Below are positions 26,885-35,918 of a stretch of DNA of 64,000 nucleotides, one piece after another. The notes below the pieces were generated by a model that saw nothing but the letters and a program-made list of their open reading frames with translations, had not been told where the DNA came from and did no database searches. A program made the translations under genes and the position numbers. Source of the stretch: Pseudomonadota bacterium (GTDB lineage Bacteria > Pseudomonadota > Gammaproteobacteria > Burkholderiales > Burkholderiaceae_B); NCBI GenBank assembly GCA_023389155.1, contig JAEWEV010000019.1, positions 62,001 to 126,000 of the forward strand. Direction: 5' to 3'. Every line of letters begins with the position of its first letter. Position 1 is the stretch's first letter.

Positions 26885-27596
26885 TATCCGCCAAAAATTT
26901 TCTTGCCCGCTCAGTACTGGCGTGAGAAAAAAATTCTTTTGGAGGCGCCTGTTCAACAATCGCGCCCGCATCCATAAACCATACTGTGTCCGCCACATCT
27001 CTGGCAAAATTCATTTCATGCGTGACACATATCATCGTCATGCCGTCATTCGCAAGGGCCTTCATCACCAGCAGCACTTCGTTGACCATCTCGGGATCAA
27101 GCGCGCTGGTAGGCTCATCGAACAGCATGATTTTCGGATCCATTGCCAGGGCACGCGCAATTGCGACTCGCTGCTGCTGTCCGCCCGATAACTGTCCGGG
27201 AAAGGCTGCTGCCTTATGCCCCAGTCCCACGCGCTCCAACAGCGACACAGCCTTGTCTCTTGACTGCTGTTTATTGCTTCGTTTCAAAAGCACCGGCGCC
27301 ATCATAAGATTGTCAAGCACGCTCATATGCGGAAAAAGATTAAACTGCTGGAACACAAAACCGATATGACTGCGCAACTCATCAATTGATCTGCATTTGT
27401 TCACATCCTGATCGTTGACGATAATCGATCCTTCCTGTATTGGCTCAAGGCGATTGACCGTACGGATCAGCGTCGATTTCCCTGAGCCTGACGGACCGCA
27501 AACGACAAGCACTTCTCCCTGCGAAACCCGGGCAGTCACATTGCACAGTGCCTGATAATCACCATACCATTTCGATACGTTATTGAATTGAATCAT
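26874..27596 (-). CDS. Polar amino acid ABC transporter ATPase (GlnQ type)
   Basis: 240-residue ATPase. It has Walker A GPSGSGKSTLIR near residue 32, signature LSGGQQQRVAIARALAM near 135, Walker B IMLFDEPTSALDPEM and H-loop VTHEM. The ATG at 27596 has GGAG seven bases ahead; an in-frame upstream start at 27623 lies in the permease end and is rejected. Last gene of the six-gene operon beginning at 31825. Confidence 0.95.
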   Translation of the reverse strand: MIQFNNVSKWYGDYQALCNVTARVSQGEVLVVCGPSGSGKSTLIRTVNRLEPIQEGSIIVNDQDVNKCRSIDELRSHIGFVFQQFNLFPHMSVLDNLMMAPVLLKRSNKQQSRDKAVSLLERVGLGHKAAAFPGQLSGGQQQRVAIARALAMDPKIMLFDEPTSALDPEMVNEVLLVMKALANDGMTMICVTHEMNFARDVADTVWFMDAGAIVEQAPPKEFFSHASTERARKFLADIRH

Positions 27597-27606
27597 CGTG
27601 TTTCTC

Positions 27607-28302
27607 CTAGCCCTGAAATGCAATGCGACTGTTGTGAATCTTTGTTTCGACGAGCTTGACCATACCCACCAATATCATATTAAGAAAAAAGTAAGTCAGT
27701 GCCAGCAGCCCAAACACTTCGAATGGTCTCGTGAGCAGGATATTGTTGATTTGGCTCGCCGCAAAAGTCAGCTCATGTACACTGATCACAAACCCTAGTG
27801 ACGTTTCTTTCACGGTTGAAATGAATTGACTCAGAATGCTGGGAATAGTATTGAACAGCGCCTGCGGCAGAATGATTTTTCTCATGGTCTGAAAATAGCT
27901 CAGGCCCAGAGACCGTCCTGCCTCCTGCTGCCCCGCAGGCAGCGCCTGTATGCCGCTGCGTACGATCTCGGAAATATAGGCGCTTTCATAAAACACCAGT
28001 GCGACTACCATAGTCGTCGTACCTGCCACCGGACGATTGATGATGACCGGGACCATAAAATAGGCCCAGAAAATGAACATGATCAGGGGCAAGCCACGCA
28101 CAATATAAACGATAGCAGTCGCCGGCCAGTAAAAAATCCGAATTGATCCGATCCGGCAGAGTGCCAGCAGGATGCCCAGAGGAAACGAGAACACAAGGCT
28201 TAATACCGCCAGAACAATGGTGGCAGCCAGACCACCCAGCGGGCCCTGGGGATATTGGCCCACCAGCAATAGCATCCAGTTATCGGAAAATATTTCAAGC
28301 AT
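27607..28302 (-). CDS. Polar amino acid ABC transporter permease
   Basis: 231-residue HisM/GlnP-type permease with about five hydrophobic segments and the EAA loop QEAGRSLGLSYFQTMRKIILPQALFNTIPSI near residue 125. It forms the channel with the permease at 28312. The spacing to both neighbours is about 10 bases. Polar-amino-acid class is clear from the family; the exact amino acid is not. Confidence 0.93.
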   Translation of the reverse strand: MLEIFSDNWMLLLVGQYPQGPLGGLAATIVLAVLSLVFSFPLGILLALCRIGSIRIFYWPATAIVYIVRGLPLIMFIFWAYFMVPVIINRPVAGTTTMVVALVFYESAYISEIVRSGIQALPAGQQEAGRSLGLSYFQTMRKIILPQALFNTIPSILSQFISTVKETSLGFVISVHELTFAASQINNILLTRPFEVFGLLALTYFFLNMILVGMVKLVETKIHNSRIAFQG

Positions 28303-28311
28303 GTTAGTTTC

Positions 28312-29016
28312 CTAAGACCGTTTTGCAGTAAAGGCGGCCTTACGGGACAGGCTTGCACCTATGAACATCAGACACAGTGAAATAGTCAGATAAATCACCG
28401 TGACGACGAGATAGATTTCAAATGTCTTGAAGGTTGCAGATTCGATTTCGCGACCGGCACCAGTCAGTTCGATCAGACCGATAGCCATGGCCAGGCTGGT
28501 ATTTTTGAAAAGCAGAAGCGTCTGATTGGTCAGTGTAGGAATAGACACCACGAATGCCTGAGGCAATATTACCTTGCGCATGGATTGCAGGTAATTGAGC
28601 CCAAGAGTCCGGGATGCCTCCATCTGACCTGCCGGAATCGAGCGTATCGCACTGCGCAGATCTTCCGTCACATAGGCAGCAGTAACCAGTCCGATGGCTA
28701 CGGTTGCATAAAAGAATTCTCCGCCAATAACGTTGATCGAATCGTTGAGTGCATCAGGAACGATCGAAGCGATACCGAAATACCAGAAAAGGATATGAAC
28801 CAGCATGGGAACGTTCCGGTGAAACGCCACATATGCCGCAATAACATAATTAATAATCCTGATATTCAGCGTACGCAGAATGGTCAGAATGCTGCCAAAT
28901 CCGAAAGCAATCAGCCAGGCCAGAAGTGTCATCTTCAGCGTGGTCAACACGCCCTGCAGAACCAAAGCAGGGTAATCTCCCTCAAGTAAAGAGGTAAAGT
29001 CCATCGTGTAGTTCAT
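28312..29016 (-). CDS. Polar amino acid ABC transporter permease
   Basis: 234-residue partner permease with the EAA loop MEASRTLGLNYLQSMRKVILPQAFVVSIPTL near residue 133 and about five hydrophobic segments. The ribosome site GGGAGCGCGGGAAA precedes the ATG. It follows the binding-protein gene by 38 bases, in the standard receptor-permease-permease-ATPase order. Confidence 0.93.
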   Translation of the reverse strand: MNYTMDFTSLLEGDYPALVLQGVLTTLKMTLLAWLIAFGFGSILTILRTLNIRIINYVIAAYVAFHRNVPMLVHILFWYFGIASIVPDALNDSINVIGGEFFYATVAIGLVTAAYVTEDLRSAIRSIPAGQMEASRTLGLNYLQSMRKVILPQAFVVSIPTLTNQTLLLFKNTSLAMAIGLIELTGAGREIESATFKTFEIYLVVTVIYLTISLCLMFIGASLSRKAAFTAKRS

Positions 29017-29054
29017 TTTCCCGCGCTCCCTGGCCTGAACTGATCGAGTCTATC

Positions 29055-29879
29055 CTAGCCTTTGATTTCTTCCATTTTGAATACGCGCTTCGTAGGGAAA
29101 TTCGTATTCGGGCCGAACCATTTATCGAAAATCTGCTGTGCCTTGCCGCTGGACTCCAGACCCGCCATGGTTTCATTCACTTTATCGAGCAGCGCCTGTT
29201 CGCCTTTTTTGACGCCAATGCCCCAAGGTTCGGTAAACAGTGGATCTTCGATCATTGTCAGCTTGACCGGTGTGCTCTCTGCTCCCTGCTGAAATTTCAG
29301 CAGCATCAGTTCCGACCCGACAAAGCCGTCAACTTTTTTCTGTTGAAGGGCAACAAATGCGGTAGGTGGGTCCTTGAAGGTCACCGTCGTCACGTCAGGA
29401 ATAAGCCGCTTTGCACCGGCCTCTGAAGACGAACCACTTACAGCACTAACCCGCTTTCCGGAAAGATCCTCTGTCTTTTTCAGCTTATCGGCATCGGCCT
29501 GGCGAATCAGGATTTTTTGTGGGCTTACGTAATCGGCGTAACTATAATCAATCTGCTTGGCGCGATCAGGAGACCATCCAAGATTCGCAGCGACAACATC
29601 CACACGCCCCGCAACCAACTCAGGAATTCTAGCGGCAACCGAGATCATTTTCACATCCAGCTTGACACCGATGCTATCCGCAATTTCCTGGCAGAGGTCA
29701 ACCTCGTAACCCACCACCTGGCGTGTTTTCGAATCCTGAAAACTGAAGGGTTCCGAGGTTCCGAGCGTGCCGCAAACCAGCGAGCCGCGGGACTTGATAT
29801 TGTCCAAAGCATCAGCGTGTGCAATACCTGCACATGCCAGGGACAGAGGAAGAACTACCAGTAGTTTTTTAAATTTCAT
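29055..29879 (-). CDS. Amino acid ABC transporter substrate-binding protein
   Basis: About 274-residue periplasmic receptor of family 3 (polar amino acids), with signal peptide MKFKKLLVVLPLSLACAGIAHA at residues 1-22. The hinge motif VGYEVDLCQEIADSIGVKLDVK follows. Two ATGs are adjacent (29882 and 29879); the second is seven bases from GGAG. It lies 27 bases after the aminotransferase gene, which ties uptake directly to transamination. Confidence 0.93.
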   Translation of the reverse strand: MKFKKLLVVLPLSLACAGIAHADALDNIKSRGSLVCGTLGTSEPFSFQDSKTRQVVGYEVDLCQEIADSIGVKLDVKMISVAARIPELVAGRVDVVAANLGWSPDRAKQIDYSYADYVSPQKILIRQADADKLKKTEDLSGKRVSAVSGSSSEAGAKRLIPDVTTVTFKDPPTAFVALQQKKVDGFVGSELMLLKFQQGAESTPVKLTMIEDPLFTEPWGIGVKKGEQALLDKVNETMAGLESSGKAQQIFDKWFGPNTNFPTKRVFKMEEIKG

Positions 29880-29906
29880 CATGGATCTCCCGATCGTAAT
29901 CACAGC

Positions 29907-31118
29907 TTAGGTAAGTTGACTGCAGGCAGATGCAATTTTTTCGCACCCATGTTTAATGGTTTCCAAATCTGTAGCAAAGCTGATTCTGATGAAGCCTGGC
30001 GCGCCATAGGCACTTCCATCCAGTACCGCTACGCCTGTGGCATCAAGAAGATAGTGGACAAAGTCCAGGTCGGTTTCAATGAGCTGTCCTTTTGGAGTCC
30101 GTTTTCCCAGCAGCCCCTTGATACTGGGGAAAACATAGAATGCCCCCTCGGGAAAAGCACAATCAATACCGGGAATCGCATTGAGTAATGGAACAATAAG
30201 ATTACGCCGTTCACCGAAAGTTTTTCTGGCATCAACAACACATTTCTGATCCATGGTAAGCGCGGCCACTGCGGCGTGCTGACTGGGTTCGCTGGCGCAG
30301 GATGTCGTTTGAGATATCAGGGTTGACATCGCCCTGATGAGTGATGTTGGCCCCGCAGCGTAGCCTATCCGCCAGCCGGTCATAGCATATGCCTTTGAAA
30401 CACCATTGACCAGGAGCGTGCGTTCACGCAGATCCGCACTATAGGACGCCAGAGAGACATACGGCGCGTCATAGCTGAAGTGTTCGTATATTTCATCCAG
30501 CATCAGATTGACATGAGGATGTCGTTCGAGCACCTTGATGATTTCCAGGAACTGTTCTGCGCTGTAACTTGACCCGGATGGGTTATTCGGCGTGTTTAAA
30601 AGCAGCCATTTGGTTCTAGGACTAATCGCCTGTTCCAGATTCTCTGCTGAAATCCTGAATCCGGACTCGGCCGTGCTTGGCAAAATGACTGGTGTGCCAC
30701 CGTTCAGAACGACCATGTCGGGATACGACACCCAGAACGGAGTAGGAATAAGGACCTCATCGTCATCATCAAGCGTGGCTGCCAGCGCCGTGTAGATCAG
30801 CTGCTTGGCGCCGGTGCCCACAATCAGCTGGTCCAGATCATAAGTCAGATGGTTTTCCCGTTCGAATTTCTCTGCAACTGCTTCCAGCAGTGCGCGCATA
30901 CCGGTTGAGGCTGTGTACTTTGTACCACCTCTGCGGATCGCTTCCACAGCAGCATCTACGATGTGTTCGGGGGTAGCAAGATCGGGTTCGCCAATCGTGA
31001 AGTCTATGATTGCCCTTCCTGACGCTCGCAGCGTATCCACTTTTTTCTTTGCCGCCATGCTGGGGGAGGGTTTGATAACACCCATCCGGCTGGCCAGAAG
31101 ATCACGTTTGCCATTCAT
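29907..31118 (-). CDS. Class I pyridoxal-phosphate aminotransferase
   Basis: About 403-residue aspartate/aromatic-type aminotransferase (fold type I). Substrate-domain start GRAIIDFTIGEPDLATPEHI is near residue 35, NTPNNPSG near 172, DEIYEHFSYD near 205, and the PLP lysine in NGVSKAYAMTGWRIGY near 238. It may start at ATG 31118 or the in-frame GTG 31130; neither has a strong ribosome site. It lies between the RraA-like aldolase gene and the amino-acid importer, so it probably converts the imported amino acid to the 2-oxo acid that the aldolase cleaves. Confidence 0.92.
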   Translation of the reverse strand: MNGKRDLLASRMGVIKPSPSMAAKKKVDTLRASGRAIIDFTIGEPDLATPEHIVDAAVEAIRRGGTKYTASTGMRALLEAVAEKFERENHLTYDLDQLIVGTGAKQLIYTALAATLDDDDEVLIPTPFWVSYPDMVVLNGGTPVILPSTAESGFRISAENLEQAISPRTKWLLLNTPNNPSGSSYSAEQFLEIIKVLERHPHVNLMLDEIYEHFSYDAPYVSLASYSADLRERTLLVNGVSKAYAMTGWRIGYAAGPTSLIRAMSTLISQTTSCASEPSQHAAVAALTMDQKCVVDARKTFGERRNLIVPLLNAIPGIDCAFPEGAFYVFPSIKGLLGKRTPKGQLIETDLDFVHYLLDATGVAVLDGSAYGAPGFIRISFATDLETIKHGCEKIASACSQLT

Positions 31119-31153
31119 TATGTCGTTCACTCTTTGCTTGTTATCTCATGGGT

Positions 31154-31825
31154 TCAGTAAAGGCCTTTGGCAGCAAGAACAGGATGCAGCCAGCTTTGTT
31201 CAACCGCGCCGGTTGCAATTTCATTCATGATTTTTTCTTCTTTGGCTGCATGTGCCCTGGCAGCAGCAATCAGCGACTGAGCCTGCTCTACAGGAAAACT
31301 CACAATTCCGTCTTCGTCACCCACAATAACGTCACCGGGCTGAATCACCTGCCCGCCAATACTGACAGGTACATTGATTTCGCCAGGCCCTTCTTTATAG
31401 GGACCACGATGCACATTGCCTTTTGCGTAGCACGCAAAGCTATCGTTTTCGAATGCGGTCACGTCGCGAATAGCGCCGTTGACGATCACGCCGGCACATC
31501 CGCGTTGCTGCAGATATTTTTTCATGATCTCGCCAATGCAGGCATTGCTCACATCGCCTGCTGCATCGATCACCAGCACGTGTCCGGGCTCAAGCATGGT
31601 CATGGCTTTATAGATATAGAGATTATCTCCCGCCCGCGTCCTGACAGTCACCGCGGATCCAACCAGTTTCCCGGTTCTGTTGTATCGATGAAGTCCCACG
31701 ACGCCGACCTGACGGTGAAGATTATCACTCAGGTGCGGCGTGACGATATCGCGTAACGCGTCGGCAATATCCTGATCAAGGACGGGACGGGATGAGTTAA
31801 CAGCAATGGAAAGGTCTTGTGTCAT
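31154..31825 (-). CDS. RraA-fold protein, HMG/CHA aldolase-like
   Basis: 223-residue member of the RraA / 4-hydroxy-4-methyl-2-oxoglutarate (HMG) aldolase family. Motifs are VIDAAGDVSNACIGEIM, GVIVNGAIRDV with the Arg-Asp pair that positions substrate and metal, and VGDEDGIVSFPVEQ. Members either cleave HMG or 4-carboxy-4-hydroxy-2-oxoadipate to pyruvate plus a keto acid, or regulate RNase E. Being first gene of an operon with an aminotransferase and an amino-acid importer, an aldolase or oxaloacetate-decarboxylase function is far more likely here. Confidence 0.85.
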   Translation of the reverse strand: MTQDLSIAVNSSRPVLDQDIADALRDIVTPHLSDNLHRQVGVVGLHRYNRTGKLVGSAVTVRTRAGDNLYIYKAMTMLEPGHVLVIDAAGDVSNACIGEIMKKYLQQRGCAGVIVNGAIRDVTAFENDSFACYAKGNVHRGPYKEGPGEINVPVSIGGQVIQPGDVIVGDEDGIVSFPVEQAQSLIAAARAHAAKEEKIMNEIATGAVEQSWLHPVLAAKGLY

Positions 31826-31890
31826 CTGGTTTGCTCCTTGACGACATCATGCCCAGACTTTTGTATTGCTTAAAGGGAATTTAACTCCCT

Positions 31891-31919
31891 ATTCATCATT
31901 CCAAAAAGGAATAATGAAT
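31891..31919. promoter_or_regulatory. LysR-type T-N11-A dyad before the RraA-led operon
   Basis: 12-base arms ATTCATCATTCC (31891-31902) and GGAATAATGAAT (31908-31919), with one mismatch, flank AAAAA. The core ATTCC-N5-GGAAT is identical to the box before the LysR gene at 25976. It is 66-94 bases upstream of the RraA-like start, the usual position for LysR activation. Confidence 0.6.
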
Positions 31920-32069
31920 CGAATAACCGGCCGTTCTCATGAGGCGCTGAAGAATTATGTATCATTATTCAATGGGTTAACCGCAACGTCATATCTTCCT
32001 GCCCATCAAATAGCGGACGCACCAGGTTAGTGCGAAAGCGCCACTGCCCCACGCTTCCTAGGGAAAGTC

Positions 32070-32954
32070 CTAGTCCTGAATCGTCTCTTTCAAATGGGCA
32101 ATCAAGGCCTGCGCGGCAAGCGACTGCACTCTGTCGCGCGATTGAACCAGTGAAATCATGCGATTGGGCACTTCAAGTTCAAGCGGAATAATGGCGATGG
32201 ACGGCTTGGAGTAAAGGAACAGTGACAATCCTGGAACGATGGAAATACCCATGTTATTGGCCACCAGGCCTGCTACCGTAGACAGATTGGACACTTCCAT
32301 CTGCGTGATCAGTTTCTCCGGATAAAACGACGCGTCCAGATGTTGCCGGATACTGGTGGTTCGTACGAACTGAATAACCGGATGACGCAACATGTCCCGT
32401 TGCAACAGCTTCTTCTTTGCTGCCAGCGGATGTTCTGATGAACAGACTACATAAAATGAATCGGAACAAAGTGGCTCGCAGACCAGTTCAGGGTGGTTTT
32501 CACCGACAAACGTTACGGCAAAGTCTGCCTTGCGAGTTTTGACCAGATCCAGACATTCGTCGGCAGTAACATCAATGAAAGAAACAGAAACGCCGGGGTA
32601 ATCACGATTGAAAAGTGCCACTGCAGGAATCAGGCTCCCGACGGTCACGGACGGCAGGGCTGCCACAGTGACATGCCCTGCCTTCTTTGAAACATGCTGC
32701 CGCATTTCGGTCAGGGCGTGTTCAAAGTCATACAGCAGCTTGTCCGCGAATGCATCAAACAGCTTTCCTTCCGGCGTCAGCGTCACGTTACGCGTATTGC
32801 GTTCGAAAAGCCGGGCGCCAACCTGCTCTTCCAGATTCTGAATGAGCACGCTGAGTGCAGGCTGTGTCAGATGACACTGGCTGGCTGCCCGAGTAAAGTT
32901 CTTTTCCGTTGCCAGCGCCTTGAAGGCTTTAAGATGTTTGGTGGATAGATTCAC
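32070..32954 (-). CDS. LysR-family transcriptional regulator
   Basis: 294-residue LysR regulator starting at GTG 32954 (MNLSTKHLKAFKALATEKNFTRAAS); no ATG is available before the helix-turn-helix (residues 18-45, TRAASQCHLTQPALSVLIQNLEEQVG). It follows the Bug gene on the same strand after 65 bases and is probably the last gene of the DUF1446/Bug operon, so it may regulate that operon from its end. Confidence 0.9.
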   Translation of the reverse strand: MNLSTKHLKAFKALATEKNFTRAASQCHLTQPALSVLIQNLEEQVGARLFERNTRNVTLTPEGKLFDAFADKLLYDFEHALTEMRQHVSKKAGHVTVAALPSVTVGSLIPAVALFNRDYPGVSVSFIDVTADECLDLVKTRKADFAVTFVGENHPELVCEPLCSDSFYVVCSSEHPLAAKKKLLQRDMLRHPVIQFVRTTSIRQHLDASFYPEKLITQMEVSNLSTVAGLVANNMGISIVPGLSLFLYSKPSIAIIPLELEVPNRMISLVQSRDRVQSLAAQALIAHLKETIQD

Positions 32955-33019
32955 AAATGCGTTATGGGATCGAAAGACGGATTTGGCGGATGGCCCTTGA
33001 CGCAGCCATCCAATACCCT

Positions 33020-33994
33020 CTATCGTACTTCAACGCCCGCCTTGGCGACGATATCTACCCACTTTTCAGTTTCAGCCTTCTGGAATGCCGCCAGTTCCTC
33101 AGGTGAGCTGGACTCGGCTTCAATGCCCATGACCTGCAGATTTTTGACCAGTTTCGGATCATTCAGAGTCTCGACAAAGGCATCATTCAGAACTTTTATC
33201 ACCTCATCGGGCGTGCCGGCGGGCGCATACGAAGCAAACCATGCCACCATTTCATACCCTTTTACACCGGTTTCGTCCAGCGTCGGCAGATCAGGAGCGA
33301 TATCCGTACGCTTACTGGTAGACACAGCCAGCGCCCGCAATTTTCCATCTCTCGCAAGCGGCAGCGTCGTAGCCGCATCTGCAATCATCATCTGTATTTG
33401 CCCGCCCACCGTGTCCACGACAGCCTGTGGGTTGCTTTTGTAATCCACATTACTGATTTGGGTGTCAGTCAGAATTTTGAAAAGTTCGCCACCGATACGA
33501 GCAGAGGTACTGCCACTGCCAAAAAACACCTTATTCGGATTCTGCTTCAGATATTCGACAAATTCCGGTACCGTTTCGGAGGGGATGCTTTGTGGATTGA
33601 CGACAAGTACAAGTGGAATATTGCCCAGTTTCGACACCGGTGCAAAGTCCTTGACCGGATCATAGGGCAGCGTCTTGAATAGCGCTGAATTGCTGGCATG
33701 CGTGGTATTGGATGTGATAAAGATGCGGTAGCCATCGGGCTTTGCCCGGGCGATGTCCTGAGCAGCGATGAAACCGCTGGCACCGCCCTTGTTTTCCACA
33801 ACAACCGTTTGCCCCACTTTTTTGGACACTTCTTCTGCCAGCACTCGGGCCAGCTTGTCGGTGCCGCTGCCGGCGCCAAATGGTACGACAAATGTAATCG
33901 CACGTTCAGGATAGGCCGCCAGTGCCTGGCCGCCTGTCAGTGTAATACCCAGCAGCGATGCTGCAATAATTCGTTTTACTTTGTTCATTTTCAC
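33020..33994 (-). CDS. Bug/TctC-family periplasmic receptor
   Basis: 324-residue TctC-type receptor. The signal peptide ends ALAAYPE near residue 26; landmarks are VPFGAGSGTDKLARVLA, ENKGGASGFIAAQDIARAKPDGYR and a final AGVEVR. GTG at 33994 is seven bases from GGAG; an ATG two codons later (33988) is the alternative. It follows the small DUF1446-associated gene by about 20 bases, linking carboxylate capture to those enzymes. No TctAB is nearby. Confidence 0.92.
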   Translation of the reverse strand: MKMNKVKRIIAASLLGITLTGGQALAAYPERAITFVVPFGAGSGTDKLARVLAEEVSKKVGQTVVVENKGGASGFIAAQDIARAKPDGYRIFITSNTTHASNSALFKTLPYDPVKDFAPVSKLGNIPLVLVVNPQSIPSETVPEFVEYLKQNPNKVFFGSGSTSARIGGELFKILTDTQISNVDYKSNPQAVVDTVGGQIQMMIADAATTLPLARDGKLRALAVSTSKRTDIAPDLPTLDETGVKGYEMVAWFASYAPAGTPDEVIKVLNDAFVETLNDPKLVKNLQVMGIEAESSSPEELAAFQKAETEKWVDIVAKAGVEVR

Positions 33995-34014
33995 TCTCTG
34001 TCTCCTAGGTAAGT

Positions 34015-34332
34015 TTAGATCTGCACAGACATATCCAGCAGTCGAAACGAATTTGATTTGCCATGCTTGTCCAGATTCAGACTGGAATTGACGCCGCCTT
34101 CCAGCACGTTGTCTATCACAAAATTGAGCGCCATGATATTCGGCAGTTCATAGCGCACCACATTAGACGCTCCGCGATGCGCGAACCAAGCCTGGACTTT
34201 TTCTGCACTGACCTGCTCCAGCAAAACCTGCCAGTATTTCTCTTCGTAGGGAATCAGGCTGATGTTGAGCCGGTTACCCTTATCTCCCGCTCGCGCATGC
34301 GCAATCTCGTGCAATTTGACTAGTCGTGCCAT
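34015..34332 (-). CDS. AtuA C-terminal-domain-like small protein
   Basis: 105-residue protein corresponding to the C-terminal domain that in some AtuA-type proteins is fused to the DUF1446 domain (motifs HEIARARAGDKGNRLNISLIP and GGVNSSLNLDKHGKS). It starts with ATG at 34332 (GGAG seven bases ahead), overlapping the DUF1446 stop by one base. The two separately encoded parts presumably form one complex. The biochemical activity of the family is not established; AtuA is required for acyclic terpene (citronellol/geraniol) use in pseudomonads. Confidence 0.8.
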   Translation of the reverse strand: MARLVKLHEIAHARAGDKGNRLNISLIPYEEKYWQVLLEQVSAEKVQAWFAHRGASNVVRYELPNIMALNFVIDNVLEGGVNSSLNLDKHGKSNSFRLLDMSVQI

Positions 34333-35702
34333 CACTGATCTCCCGAAACGTAGTGCCAGGCCTCATCAATCAATTCACGGGGAATCAGGTAAGAGACCGT
34401 TCGTACGCTGTTTTTAATACTTGTTCTGACTCCACCGCCGCCAGCCGGGCCGCAGCAATACAGCGCATTAACTTCATGCATCAGCTGCTCAACTGTTTGT
34501 CTGGCAGGCGCATTTACCGCCAGGCGCAATCGCACGTCTTCGGCCTGCGTAACGGAAAGCTCGTTTGCCAGCGTGGCGGTGTCCGAATCCAGCACGCTTA
34601 CGACACCGATCAGATCGCGACGAAAGCGGCACGGTTCCTTCAACAGCTTTGCCCGCTCTCCCAGTATTTCGGCTGCCAGCCTCGCTCGGCTGCCGGCATT
34701 GGGACCCGCATAGGAAATTTCGCCTTCGCCAAACCAGTCACCCATGAATGACACTGTTGCCTTGAGCATATCGGGCCTCGCGCTTCCACGCGCACCGGTC
34801 AGTTCGACCAGATCCGCTTCGATCTGCCGAATCTGTACAGCTGTCATATCCAGAACAACGTCAGGTGTGATATACGATTCGGGATCATGTATTTCATACA
34901 GCATCTGCTCCTTCACCGTCATCAGATTTACCGTCCCGCCAGTGTTATCTGCTTTGCCGATGACAATGCGCCCGTCTTCAAAAATCTCCGCGATGGGGAA
35001 ACCTACATTTGCCAGATCAGGCACATCCTTGTAGCCGGGGTCGGCATAATAGCCACCGGTCACCTGTGAGCCGCACTCCAGCAGATGTCCCGCCAGTGTC
35101 GCGGCAGCCAGCCGATTCCAATCCTTCCAATCCCAATTGAAATGGGCCACGGCCGGGCCAACTGTGAGCGCCGGATCTGCCACGCGTCCTGTGATGACAA
35201 TTTGCGCGCCATCGATAAGCGCCTCGGCGATAGAGCCAGCCCCAAGGTAAACATTGGCGGCAATGGGGTCCCTGGCACCGGCAGCCAGCTCCCGATCTCC
35301 CTCCCATATCTGCATGGCGCTCAGATCAATTTTTTGAAGAATATCATCGCCTTCGACGACGGCAATCTTCAGGTTATTCAAATTCTGGGAGCGTGCAAGT
35401 GTCTGTATGGTTCTGGCTGCAGCAACGGGATTGGCGGCACCGAAATTACTCACAATCGGAATATTGTGTTGCACACAGTCGCTTAATATCGGCTCCAATA
35501 CCTGTTCCAGCAAGGGCTCATAGCCCAGCGCAGGATCCTGATTCTTTGCCAGCTGACCTAAAGCCAGTGTCCGTTCAGCCAGCATTTCAAATATAAGTAC
35601 CGATGGCTGGCCACGCGCAATAAGCGTTTTGACCACCGCATGCGCAGCGTCAATCCGGTCGCCTGAAAAACCGGCACCACAGCCAATCAACAGACTGCGC
35701 AT
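34332..35702 (-). CDS. DUF1446 / AtuA-like protein
   Basis: 456-residue DUF1446 protein (acyclic terpene utilisation AtuA N-terminal domain). It begins MRSLLIGCGAGFSGDRIDAAH and includes EGDDI near residue 120, ITGRVADPALTVGP near 215 and GGYYADPGYKDVPDLANVGFPIAEI near 245. The family is linked to breakdown of branched acids and terpenoids, but the reaction is unknown. Good ribosome site AGGGAGGCAAT. It is the first gene of an operon with the C-terminal-domain protein, a Bug receptor and a LysR regulator, which suggests an imported carboxylate as substrate. Confidence 0.82.
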   Translation of the reverse strand: MRSLLIGCGAGFSGDRIDAAHAVVKTLIARGQPSVLIFEMLAERTLALGQLAKNQDPALGYEPLLEQVLEPILSDCVQHNIPIVSNFGAANPVAAARTIQTLARSQNLNNLKIAVVEGDDILQKIDLSAMQIWEGDRELAAGARDPIAANVYLGAGSIAEALIDGAQIVITGRVADPALTVGPAVAHFNWDWKDWNRLAAATLAGHLLECGSQVTGGYYADPGYKDVPDLANVGFPIAEIFEDGRIVIGKADNTGGTVNLMTVKEQMLYEIHDPESYITPDVVLDMTAVQIRQIEADLVELTGARGSARPDMLKATVSFMGDWFGEGEISYAGPNAGSRARLAAEILGERAKLLKEPCRFRRDLIGVVSVLDSDTATLANELSVTQAEDVRLRLAVNAPARQTVEQLMHEVNALYCCGPAGGGGVRTSIKNSVRTVSYLIPRELIDEAWHYVSGDQ

Positions 35703-35918
35703 ATTGCCTCCCTGATTATGTTGAATGCCTTATGGATTTATTCTAATGAAATACTATTAAATAATTAAATTGATTATTTTGATTGATTTATAAATTATTC
35801 GTATTAATTACTGAATCGTCGCCGAAGCGTCGTGTATTATATTTGTCATAATCGAAGCCGGCTACGGTATACTTTTCAATACAACCCGTTCACAAAACGC
35901 CTCTCTTTGGGATTGATC

